The notes below the pieces were generated by a model. The model worked only from the letters and a program-made list of their open reading frames with translations, was not told where the DNA came from and searched no databases. Positions 15,868 to 23,871 of a stretch of 64,000 nucleotides of DNA are shown here, in pieces (the first letter of the stretch is position 1; each line of letters begins with the position of its first letter). The stretch comes from CAWGET01 sp963821715. Its GTDB lineage: Bacteria > Bacteroidota > Ignavibacteria > Ignavibacteriales > Melioribacteraceae. A program made the translations under genes and the position numbers. The stretch is taken from positions 1 to 64,000 of the forward strand of contig CAWGET010000002.1 of the NCBI GenBank assembly GCA_963821715.1, read 5' to 3'.

Positions 15868-17859
15868 ATGGAAGCTGAAATTGTCAGCACGATAAGAGAT
15901 AATTGCAGGCGCTGTTATTCCTGTATAAAAGAATGCCCGGCGAAAGCTATACGCGTAATTGACGGTCAGGCGGTGGTTATTGCCGAAAGGTGCATAAGCT
16001 GCGGGCATTGCGTTAAGGTCTGTTCACAGAACGCAAAAAAAATTCAGAGTCATAAGGAAAAAGTTTTATACGATTTGATTCCTGAAGGAAAATGCGTTGC
16101 TGTCGTAGCCCCCTCATTCGCAGCTTCCTTCCCCGAAAATTATAATAAAATTGCGGCGGGACTTCGGCAAATCGGATTTGAAAAAGTAGTGGAAACGGCT
16201 TTCGGAGCAGACCTTGTAAGTCCGATGTATAAAAAATTATTTGAAGAAAAAAACGGCGGGACGATTATCAGTTCTCCGTGTCCGGCAGTTTATAATTACA
16301 TCGAAAAATATTTTGTAGGACTTGTCCCAGATCTCGCGGAAGTAGTTTCTCCGATGATTGCCATAGGTCGATATGAAAAAAATATTGATGAAAACTCAAA
16401 AGTAGTTTTCATCGGACCATGCGTTGCGAAGAAGAGCGAAATGCTTGACGAAGAAATTAAGGACGCTATCGACGCCGTTCTGACATTCACCGAACTGAAA
16501 GAAATATTTGAAGCGCTGAATATCGATCTCGACCAATTAAAAGAATCACAATTCGATTCGCCTTACGCTAATCTTGGTAAATCGTTTCCGCTTTCGGGAG
16601 GTTTGCTTAAGACTTCCGGAATTCCTAGCGATGTTCTAGCCAAAGAAGTTATAGTTGTAGAAGGAAAAGAAAATGTAGTTCAGGTAATTGAAGATCTTGC
16701 CGAAGGGAAAATAAAATCTAAATTTATAGATATACTTTTCTGTAAAGGCTGCACAAACGGTCCTGCAATTGATTCATCTCTGAACACTTATTCCAGGCGC
16801 GAGAAAGTTATAAATTATATCGACGAAAATATTCATCAGGTTGATATAAATGTATGGAAGAGCGAATTATACAACAACAGAAATTTAAATCTTAAACGAA
16901 AATTTATCGGAAAAAGCCAAAGACGCCCGACTCCTTCGGAAGAAAAGATAAAAGAAATTTTAGCGCAGACTTCAAAGTTCACTAAGAAGGACGAACTTAA
17001 TTGCGGAGCGTGCGGTTATTCATCCTGCCGGGAATATGCTATCGCCATTGCAAAGGATCTGGCGGAAGCTGAAATGTGTCTTCCTTACTTGATTGAAAAA
17101 TTAGAGCGAGCTTTCAGCGAATTAAAAGAGACTCAGGAGCAATTGCACAATGCCGAAAAGCTGGCTTCAATCGGTCAACTTGCCGCGGGCGTTGCGCACG
17201 AACTGAACAATCCGCTCGGGACGATAATGCTCTATTCCTCGCTGCTGAAAAAATCAGCCGAAAAAAGGGAGATTACTGAAAATTTCTCGGAAGACTTGAA
17301 TCAAATAATTGACGAAGCAAACCGATGCAAAAATATTGTGGGTAACTTGCTGAACTTTGCCCGGCACGGAAAATTACGAATTTCGGAAGTGAATGTTGTT
17401 AGCGCTATTTCAGAAATTGTTAAGAATTTAAGCATCAATCCTGTCTGCTCCTGCGCAAACATCAGTATTAATAATAATTTAAAAGAAGAGGAACGTTTTA
17501 TCGACGGCGATTCCGATCAGATAAAGCAGGTGTTTTTAAATCTTATAAACAATGCCTGCGAAGCGGTTGAGGAAACAGAAATAAAAAATATAACCTTGAG
17601 TATCAAAAAAGATAATGAAAATTTACTAGTAGATGTTATTGATACGGGATGCGGAATTCCGGAAGAAAATATTAAGAAACTTTTCACTCCGTTCTTCACA
17701 ACAAAAAAAATAGGGAAGGGAACCGGATTAGGATTGGCGATCAGTTACGGGATTGTAAAGATGCATAAAGGAGATATAAGAGTGCAAAGCCGAGTAGGAA
17801 AAGGAACTTCGTTCAGCGTAAGGCTGCCGTATAATTTGCAAAATGGAAATTTAATTTGA
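15868..17859 (+). CDS. Sensory [FeFe]-hydrogenase-like domain fused to a histidine kinase
   Basis: A 663-residue fusion. Residues 10-55 carry two ferredoxin motifs (C13-16-19-23 and C42-45-48-52). Residues 75-320 are a hydrogenase-like domain with degenerate H-cluster motifs: SPCP (C138, no adjacent relay Cys), GPCVAKKSE (C185), and FCKGC (C292, C295) in place of the GGC-GGGQP loop. Residues 372-410 hold a four-Cys domain (C379, C382, C387, C404) of the Fe-S type found in redox sensors. Residues 425-495 are HisKA with H444 in VAHELNNP, followed by a full HATPase with DTGCGIP and GKGTGLGL. Sensory group C hydrogenases coupled to kinases are known. The likely role is to sense H2 or redox state and signal to the neighbouring receivers. 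Confidence 0.88.
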   Translation: MEAEIVSTIRDNCRRCYSCIKECPAKAIRVIDGQAVVIAERCISCGHCVKVCSQNAKKIQSHKEKVLYDLIPEGKCVAVVAPSFAASFPENYNKIAAGLRQIGFEKVVETAFGADLVSPMYKKLFEEKNGGTIISSPCPAVYNYIEKYFVGLVPDLAEVVSPMIAIGRYEKNIDENSKVVFIGPCVAKKSEMLDEEIKDAIDAVLTFTELKEIFEALNIDLDQLKESQFDSPYANLGKSFPLSGGLLKTSGIPSDVLAKEVIVVEGKENVVQVIEDLAEGKIKSKFIDILFCKGCTNGPAIDSSLNTYSRREKVINYIDENIHQVDINVWKSELYNNRNLNLKRKFIGKSQRRPTPSEEKIKEILAQTSKFTKKDELNCGACGYSSCREYAIAIAKDLAEAEMCLPYLIEKLERAFSELKETQEQLHNAEKLASIGQLAAGVAHELNNPLGTIMLYSSLLKKSAEKREITENFSEDLNQIIDEANRCKNIVGNLLNFARHGKLRISEVNVVSAISEIVKNLSINPVCSCANISINNNLKEEERFIDGDSDQIKQVFLNLINNACEAVEETEIKNITLSIKKDNENLLVDVIDTGCGIPEENIKKLFTPFFTTKKIGKGTGLGLAISYGIVKMHKGDIRVQSRVGKGTSFSVRLPYNLQNGNLI

Positions 17860-17873
17860 GCCGGAGATAAAAA

Positions 17874-18278
17874 ATGTCAATTCAGGAAATAATAAAAAAA
17901 ATATTATTGGTGGACGACGATATTGATCTGTTAGAACAGAACAAACTTTTATTCGAGTCAAAAGGATTTGAAGTTGTAACAGGCGAATCGGGTGAAGAAG
18001 GATGGAAGCTTTTTCAGGAGGAGAACCCTGACGCGGTAATAGTGGATTTGATAATGGAGCAGCACGATTCAGGATTTGTTTTATGCCATAAAATAAAAAG
18101 GACTAACAAAGGAAAGGAAACGCCTGTATTTATCTTAACTTCTGCGGCTTACGATACCGGCTATAAATTCAGCGCATCAACAAAGGAAGAACAAGAATGG
18201 CTGAAGTGCGATGGAATTATTGATAAACCGGTTGTAGTTTCCGAATTAATTACGAAATTAGAAAATTTTTATGCTTAA
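17874..18278 (+). CDS. Single-domain response regulator (CheY-like)
   Basis: A 134-residue receiver domain without an output domain. The acidic pocket DDD (14-16), phospho-acceptor D58 (VIVDLI), signalling Thr/Ser in ILTSAA and the conserved Lys in DKPVV are all present. It lies 14 bp after the sensory hydrogenase-kinase and is its most likely partner. With no DNA-binding domain, it must relay phosphate or bind another protein, perhaps the receiver-kinase encoded next. Confidence 0.88.
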   Translation: MSIQEIIKKILLVDDDIDLLEQNKLLFESKGFEVVTGESGEEGWKLFQEENPDAVIVDLIMEQHDSGFVLCHKIKRTNKGKETPVFILTSAAYDTGYKFSASTKEEQEWLKCDGIIDKPVVVSELITKLENFYA

Positions 18279-18315
18279 GTTTGAATAGTGAAATAAATCA
18301 CAATAAGAATAAATT

Positions 18316-19794
18316 ATGAAGAACCAAAAACCTCAGGTTCTCATAGTCGATGACGAGAAAGGATTGAGAGTAGGCGCGCAGAGACTTTTGGAAGACGAAG
18401 GATACGAAGTTGACACCGCCGAAAACGGAACGAAAGGAATTGAATTAGGAACAAAGAATGAGTATGATTTAGCGGTTATCGATCTTAAGATGCCCGACGT
18501 TGAAGGGCTTGAGGTATTGAAGAAAATAAAAAGCGGCAAACCGAATACTGTTTGCTTTATCGCTACTGCTTATGCCAGTTACGACACGGCAATAGACGCA
18601 ACGCGTTTAGGCGCGTTCGGATATATCCCGAAACCATTCACTCCTGAAGAACTTATCTCTCAGCTTGAAAAAGGATTTAAGCAAAGGCTGCTAATCCAGG
18701 AATCAGAAAAACTTAAACGTGAACAAGAGGAAAATCTACTCGAGTTAGCTTACGAGAAATCGCGGCTTAACACAGTAATTCATTCAATAAAAGAAGGTAT
18801 TCTGGTTGTAAATAAAATCGGCGAAGTCGTTTATTTCAATAGTGCCGCTCTAAAAAATTTGAATCTCAACGAACTGAACATTGGCGAATATGTTCTGGAT
18901 AAACTCCCTGAAAAAATATCTTTTCTTCTAAATAAATATTTAACCTCCGATACTAATATAGATAAATCATATTCAGAGCAGATCGAGATCCTCCCGCAAA
19001 ATAAATTTTTTGCCGAAGCCATCACATCACCCATACTTAATGCAGACGGTTCATTCGCAGGAATAGTAATAGTGATACGAGATATAACGGAATTAAAAAA
19101 AATTGATCTTATAAAATCACAATTCGTTTCGATGGTGGCGCATGAGTTGAAAACTCCTATGGCCGCAGTAATGGGATATTTAAATTTAATTCTCGATCCG
19201 GATATTTCTGTTCCACACGAAAAGCAAGAAGGTTTTTTATACCGTTCCGTTGAACGATTAAATAGTTCGCTTCAATTAGTGAATGATCTTCTCGACATCA
19301 GCAGACTGGAATTGAAAAGTACATCGAGAGAAATATCATCCATAAATATTAATGACGCGGTGAAGAACGCTCTTGAAACTCTTGAACTGGAAATAAAGAA
19401 GAAGGGGATAGAAGTAAAATTTGAGTTTGAGGAAGATTTACCGGAATTAAAAGCTGATGCTTTAGAAATAACCCGGATTATAACCAATATATTAAGCAAC
19501 GCTATAAAATATAACATTTTCAGAGGGAAAATATTTATAAGAACAAAATGTGTGAAGCATTATCTGCAGATTGAAATTAGGGATACCGGAATTGGAATGA
19601 CTTCAGATGAGAGAAAAAAATTATTCCAGGAATTTTTTCGGGCTAAGAATGAAAAAACTCGAGGTATCGGCGGAACAGGGCTGGGACTTTCAATAGTTAA
19701 GCGTATTGTGGATACATACGCAGGCAAAATAGATGTAAAAAGTTTATATGGCCAAGGAACAACATTTATTATTTCACTACCCATAAATAAATAA
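18316..19794 (+). CDS. Receiver-PAS-histidine kinase (N-terminal REC hybrid)
   Basis: A 492-residue soluble signalling protein. The receiver domain is at 7-120 with D56 (AVIDLKMP) and K106 (IPKPFTP). A helical linker leads to a PAS domain at about 152-258 (IKEGILVVNKIGEVVYFN), then HisKA with H276 (VSMVAHELKTPM) and HATPase with NILSNAIKYN, RDTGIGM and GIGGTGLGLS. Receivers placed N-terminal to a kinase act as inputs, so this protein could be switched by phosphate from the upstream sensory hydrogenase. No membrane segment is present. It lies in the middle of the hydrogenase operon. Confidence 0.88.
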   Translation: MKNQKPQVLIVDDEKGLRVGAQRLLEDEGYEVDTAENGTKGIELGTKNEYDLAVIDLKMPDVEGLEVLKKIKSGKPNTVCFIATAYASYDTAIDATRLGAFGYIPKPFTPEELISQLEKGFKQRLLIQESEKLKREQEENLLELAYEKSRLNTVIHSIKEGILVVNKIGEVVYFNSAALKNLNLNELNIGEYVLDKLPEKISFLLNKYLTSDTNIDKSYSEQIEILPQNKFFAEAITSPILNADGSFAGIVIVIRDITELKKIDLIKSQFVSMVAHELKTPMAAVMGYLNLILDPDISVPHEKQEGFLYRSVERLNSSLQLVNDLLDISRLELKSTSREISSININDAVKNALETLELEIKKKGIEVKFEFEEDLPELKADALEITRIITNILSNAIKYNIFRGKIFIRTKCVKHYLQIEIRDTGIGMTSDERKKLFQEFFRAKNEKTRGIGGTGLGLSIVKRIVDTYAGKIDVKSLYGQGTTFIISLPINK

Positions 19795-19819
19795 CTACCA
19801 AGTAAAACGGAGAAGTAAA

Positions 19820-20203
19820 ATGGCGCTAATTGCAATAATCGACGATGATCCTGATATTATTGAAGCCAGCAGTCTCGTATTACAGTCCAAAGGTTACGAT
19901 GTTGTTTCAGCTCAAAATCCTGAAGAAGGATATCAGTTAATTAAAGAAAAAAATCCATCTCTAATAATTTTGGATGTAATGATGGACGAACCGGACGATG
20001 GATTTTTCCTCGCGCAGAAATTGAGGAGGGAGAAAATTGAAATTCCGATACTAATGTATACTTCGGTTTCGAAGACAGTCGGTTTTGAATATGAAGCGGG
20101 AGATATGGTTCCGGTCAACGATTTTGTGGAAAAGCCTATTTCCCCTGCGATGTTAATTGAGAAAGTTGGAAACCTTTTGAAGAAAAATCAGGAGGTGAAT
20201 TAA
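19820..20203 (+). CDS. Single-domain response regulator (CheY-like)
   Basis: A 127-residue receiver with DDD (8-10), acceptor D52 (IILDVMMDEPDDGF), Thr/Ser in LMYTSVS and Lys in VEKPIS. There is no output domain. It is 26 bp after the REC-PAS kinase and ends directly at the start of the second hydC (adjacent bases), so it is translated as part of the same operon. Similar in build to the receiver at 17874 (LIxDxxMxxxDxGF), though clearly diverged. Confidence 0.87.
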   Translation: MALIAIIDDDPDIIEASSLVLQSKGYDVVSAQNPEEGYQLIKEKNPSLIILDVMMDEPDDGFFLAQKLRREKIEIPILMYTSVSKTVGFEYEAGDMVPVNDFVEKPISPAMLIEKVGNLLKKNQEVN

Positions 20204-20677
20204 ATGTTAGTATTGGAAAAAAATTCTCTTACAGAGGAAATTGAAAAACTGACGGATAAGTTCGGAAAAGAAAGATCTTCACTTCTTCCGGTTCTGCAAG
20301 GGATACAACGGGAGTATAAATACATTTCCGACTTTGCCCAACAGGAAGTTGCACGACTTCTCGATATTCATCCTGTCGAAGTCTATTCGGTGGTTTCTTT
20401 CTATTCATTTCTTAATTCAAAACCAAAAGGAAGAAATGTAGTCCGTTTGTGCCGGACAATCCAGTGCGATATGCAGGGGAAAGAGCACGTCGCAGATTCA
20501 ATCGAACGGGAACTCGGAATAAAATTCGGAGAAACTACCGGAGATAAAAGGGTTACGTTGGAATACGCAAACTGCCTCGGTATGTGCGATAAGGGACCTG
20601 CGATGCTCGTGAATGATAAAATTTATTCTCATCTCACGGCTGAAAAAGCTGTTGAAATTCTAAACGAATTAGTGTGA
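20204..20677 (+). CDS. hydC: NuoE-like [2Fe-2S] subunit of [FeFe] hydrogenase, set 2
   Basis: A 157-residue paralogue of the protein at 11631. The ligand pairs are CRTIQCDM and EYANCLGMCDKG, in thioredoxin-fold order. A strong GGAGGT site overlaps the end of the preceding receiver gene. It starts a second complete trio (NuoE, NuoF, hydrogenase), and divergence from set 1 is large. The set resembles HndA or HydC of NAD(P)-dependent hydrogenases. Confidence 0.9.
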   Translation: MLVLEKNSLTEEIEKLTDKFGKERSSLLPVLQGIQREYKYISDFAQQEVARLLDIHPVEVYSVVSFYSFLNSKPKGRNVVRLCRTIQCDMQGKEHVADSIERELGIKFGETTGDKRVTLEYANCLGMCDKGPAMLVNDKIYSHLTAEKAVEILNELV

Positions 20678-20684
20678 GGCGGAT

Positions 20685-21914
20685 ATGGAAAATAAAAAAA
20701 TTAAAAGAGAAGGGGCTGTTCTGTTTTCGGATTATGTTCAGGGCGACGGAATAAAAAAAGCGTTGGAGTTAAGTCGGGACGATATTTTATTTGAGCTGCG
20801 AGAAAGCAAACTGAAAGGAAGAGGCGGCGCCGGTTTCCCCACCGCGACAAAATGGATGTTGACCGCAGCAGCAAAGGATAAATCTAAATATATTATCTGC
20901 AATGCCGACGAAGGAGAACCGGGAACATTCAAAGATCGCGTTTTATTATTAGAGTATCCGGAACTTGTGATAGACGGAATGGTGATTGCCGGATATACGC
21001 TCGGCGCTAAAATAGGAATTATTTATCTTCGCGGTGAATATGAATATATGCTTCAACCTCTGGAAGATTATCTCCAAAGAATGCGCGATGAAAACTTCCT
21101 GGGCGAAAATATTCATGGCAATGAAGAATTCAACTTTGATATTTCAATCCGACTCGGGTCAGGCGCTTACGTTTGCGGCGAAGAAACCGCGTTGATAGAA
21201 TCGTTAGAAGGATTTAGAGGAGAAGCGCGAAACCGACCGCCTTACCCTGTAAACACAGGTTATATGGGTCATCCAACAGTTGTTAACAATGTTGAGACGT
21301 TAGCCGCCATTCCTCATATTATTACAAAAAGCGGAGAATGGTTCAAGCAGCATGGAACGGATAAATCGACCGGATCAAAATTATTTTCAGTTTCTGGAGA
21401 TTGCGAGAAACCTGGAGTTTATGAATTGCCCTGGGGAACTACGGTTTCCGAGCTGCTCGAAAAAGTCGGCGCCACACATACAAAAGCAGTTCAGGTTGGC
21501 GGAGCTTCCGGGGTCTGTCTTCCGAAATCGCAATTCGGCAGAACGCTTGCTTACGAAGATGCGGGCACAGGCGGATCGATTATGATCTATAACGAAAGCC
21601 GTGATATGCTGAAAGTTTTGAAAAATTATATGGAGTTTTTTGTTGAGGAATCCTGCGGACAATGCACGCCTTGCAGAATCGGAAACGTTAAATTACTTGA
21701 AGGCGTAAAAATGATTGAGCGTGGAGAATATACTTTCAGCTATATAAAACAATTGAAAGATTTGGCGCGAACAATGCAGCTCGCCTCAAAATGCGGACTG
21801 GGGCAATCGAGTCCGAACCCGTTTTTATCAATCCTGGAAAATTTTAAGGATGAAATATTCAACAGAAAAAAAACGTTTAGTCATAATGGATTCGGAGGTA
21901 ACAATGGAAAATAA
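20685..21914 (+). CDS. hydB: NuoF-like flavoprotein of [FeFe] hydrogenase, set 2 (short form)
   Basis: A 409-residue NADH/FMN subunit with the GRGGAGFPTATKW loop (46-58), NADEGEPGTFKDR, GAYVCGEETAL and the [4Fe-4S] site ESCGQCTPCR plus a later Cys in SKCGLGQS. It lacks both the N-terminal thioredoxin-like domain and the two C-terminal ferredoxin motifs of the set 1 protein, so it is the minimal NuoF form. The two complexes must therefore route electrons differently. Its end overlaps the hydrogenase start by 11 bp. Confidence 0.92.
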   Translation: MENKKIKREGAVLFSDYVQGDGIKKALELSRDDILFELRESKLKGRGGAGFPTATKWMLTAAAKDKSKYIICNADEGEPGTFKDRVLLLEYPELVIDGMVIAGYTLGAKIGIIYLRGEYEYMLQPLEDYLQRMRDENFLGENIHGNEEFNFDISIRLGSGAYVCGEETALIESLEGFRGEARNRPPYPVNTGYMGHPTVVNNVETLAAIPHIITKSGEWFKQHGTDKSTGSKLFSVSGDCEKPGVYELPWGTTVSELLEKVGATHTKAVQVGGASGVCLPKSQFGRTLAYEDAGTGGSIMIYNESRDMLKVLKNYMEFFVEESCGQCTPCRIGNVKLLEGVKMIERGEYTFSYIKQLKDLARTMQLASKCGLGQSSPNPFLSILENFKDEIFNRKKTFSHNGFGGNNGK

Positions 21915-23781
21915 ATCAACTGTAAGAGCTCCGGAAAGTCAGAAGCCGCATGTTGTAAAAAAGCCGAAAGATATTACCGATATAGGCGGAACGGTCTCGA
22001 TCGAAATCAACGAGAAAAAAGTTTCCGTTCCTTTAGGAACCACTATACTTGAAGCCTGCAGAGAAAACAATATTCACATTCCTACGCTTTGTCATCATGA
22101 TGATCTTTGCATTGCAGGCAACTGTCGGGTATGCGTTGTGGAAGTGGACGGAATGCGTTGTCTCCAAGCGTCCTGCGCTTTCCCGATAACTGCGCCGATG
22201 AAAATTAAAACTTCTACGCCGGATGTGAGAAAAGCGCGCAAACACATCATCGATTTAATGTTGAGCGAACATTACGGCGAATGCTATGCCTGCTCGCGAA
22301 ATCAGAATTGCGAGTTGCAGACTTTGGCTAAGGAATACGGCGTAGATCACTACACATTCGGTCATGTTGAAAAACCGCGATACGAAGTTGATAATTCTTC
22401 ATACTCTTTAGTACGTGATATGAACAAATGCATTCTTTGTAAAAGATGCGTAAGAACCTGCATTGATCTTCAGGAGGTTGGCGTTCTTGAGTCGATTGAC
22501 AGAGGAGGCGAAACACACATTGGAACGTTTTTGGATAAAGCGCTGGCAGACGTAATCTGCATAAACTGCGGTCAGTGCATTAATCGTTGTCCAACCGCAG
22601 CGCTTCGCACAAACGATCCGCGGGATGAAATATGGACCGCGATTGATGATCCGACAAAACACGTCGTAATTCAGACGGCGCCATCGCCTCGCGCAGCAAT
22701 CGGAGAAGAATTCGGACTTGAGCCAGGCAATTCTGTTACAGGCGAAATGAATACCGCGCTTAGAAGGTTAGGATTCGATAAAGTGTTCGATACAAATTTC
22801 ACGGCAGATCTGACAATTATGGAAGAGGGAACTGAACTTCTTCTTAAATTAAAAAAGAAAATAACCGAAGGCGACTCTAATGTGAAACTTCCGCAATTCA
22901 CTTCCTGTTCACCGGGATGGGTAAAATATCTAGAACATTTTTATCCTGAATATACCGATTATCTTTCGTCGGCAAAATCTCCGCAGCAAATGTTCGGCGC
23001 TTTGATAAAAACTTTCTACGCTAAAAAAGCGAACGTCGATCCGGCAAACATTGTTTCGGTTGCCGTTATGCCTTGTTCGGCTAAAAAGTTTGAATGTAAT
23101 CGTCCGGAAATGGATGACTCGGGATTTAAAGATGTAGATTATGGGTTAACGACGCGCGAGTTGGCGCAGATGATAAAAGAAGGCGGAATTCATTTACCCG
23201 ACATGCCTCGCTCGGATTTCGACGATCCGTTTGGAAATGCATCGGGTGCCGGATTAATTTTCGGAGCGACCGGTGGAGTTATGGAAGCCGCTTTGAGAAC
23301 AGCTTACGAGCTGGTGACCGGAAGGGAAGTTCCTTTTGAGAATCTTCGCATAGAAGCTGTCCGCGGATTTGAAGGAATTAAATCTGCTTCAGTAAAATTA
23401 GAGAACGTTGTTGAAGATTGGAAATTCCTTGAAGGAGTCGATCTTAAATTTATGGTAGCTCATGGCACAGCGAACGCAAAGAAGGTAATGGAAATGCTGA
23501 AGCGCGGAGAATTGGACGATGTTCATTTCATAGAAGTAATGGCGTGTCCCGGCGGATGTTTGGGCGGCGGCGGGCAGCCGATACCGACCAACGAAGAGAT
23601 TCGCAAGCAGCGGGCGAAGGCAATTTATGCCGAAGAAGAATCGCTGCCGGTAAGAAAATCGCATAACAACGATCACGTAACAAAACTTTACGAAGAGTTT
23701 TTAACCGACGGTCCTTGCGGCGAACTTTCTCACAAGCTGCTTCATACACATTACGTAAAACGAGGAAAATATATCGCATAA
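21904..23781 (+). CDS. hydA: [FeFe] hydrogenase catalytic subunit, set 2
   Basis: A 625-residue catalytic subunit. I use the ATG at 21904, which has an ideal GGAGGT site; the longer frame from 21850 lies inside the upstream gene. Domains: a 25-residue tail, [2Fe-2S] (C63, C74, C77, C91), His/Cys cluster (H123, C127, C130, C136), two ferredoxin clusters (C176-179-182-186 and C219-222-225-229) and the H-cluster domain. L2 (MPCSAKKFE, C391) and L3 (MACPGGCLGGGGQP, C548 and C552) are canonical. L1 reads TSCSPGW, with Ser336 in place of the second Cys of TSCCPGW. I believe such Ser variants occur in other multimeric NAD-linked hydrogenases, so activity is not excluded. It is the last gene of the operon. 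Confidence 0.93.
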   Translation: MENKSTVRAPESQKPHVVKKPKDITDIGGTVSIEINEKKVSVPLGTTILEACRENNIHIPTLCHHDDLCIAGNCRVCVVEVDGMRCLQASCAFPITAPMKIKTSTPDVRKARKHIIDLMLSEHYGECYACSRNQNCELQTLAKEYGVDHYTFGHVEKPRYEVDNSSYSLVRDMNKCILCKRCVRTCIDLQEVGVLESIDRGGETHIGTFLDKALADVICINCGQCINRCPTAALRTNDPRDEIWTAIDDPTKHVVIQTAPSPRAAIGEEFGLEPGNSVTGEMNTALRRLGFDKVFDTNFTADLTIMEEGTELLLKLKKKITEGDSNVKLPQFTSCSPGWVKYLEHFYPEYTDYLSSAKSPQQMFGALIKTFYAKKANVDPANIVSVAVMPCSAKKFECNRPEMDDSGFKDVDYGLTTRELAQMIKEGGIHLPDMPRSDFDDPFGNASGAGLIFGATGGVMEAALRTAYELVTGREVPFENLRIEAVRGFEGIKSASVKLENVVEDWKFLEGVDLKFMVAHGTANAKKVMEMLKRGELDDVHFIEVMACPGGCLGGGGQPIPTNEEIRKQRAKAIYAEEESLPVRKSHNNDHVTKLYEEFLTDGPCGELSHKLLHTHYVKRGKYIA

Positions 23782-23784
23782 TTA

Positions 23785-23808
23785 AAAGCCGGGCGCAAGT
23801 CCGGCTTT
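23785..23808 (+). terminator. Rho-independent terminator of the hydrogenase operon
   Basis: AAAGCCGG and CCGGCTTT form a perfect 8-bp stem around an 8-nt loop, 4 bp after the hydA stop. A T-rich tail follows. It separates the operon from the next histidine kinase gene. Confidence 0.85.
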
Positions 23809-23871
23809 ATATTTACATTAAGATAATATCTTAATATTTTAATATTAATTGTTTCATCTACCGGCGGAAAG

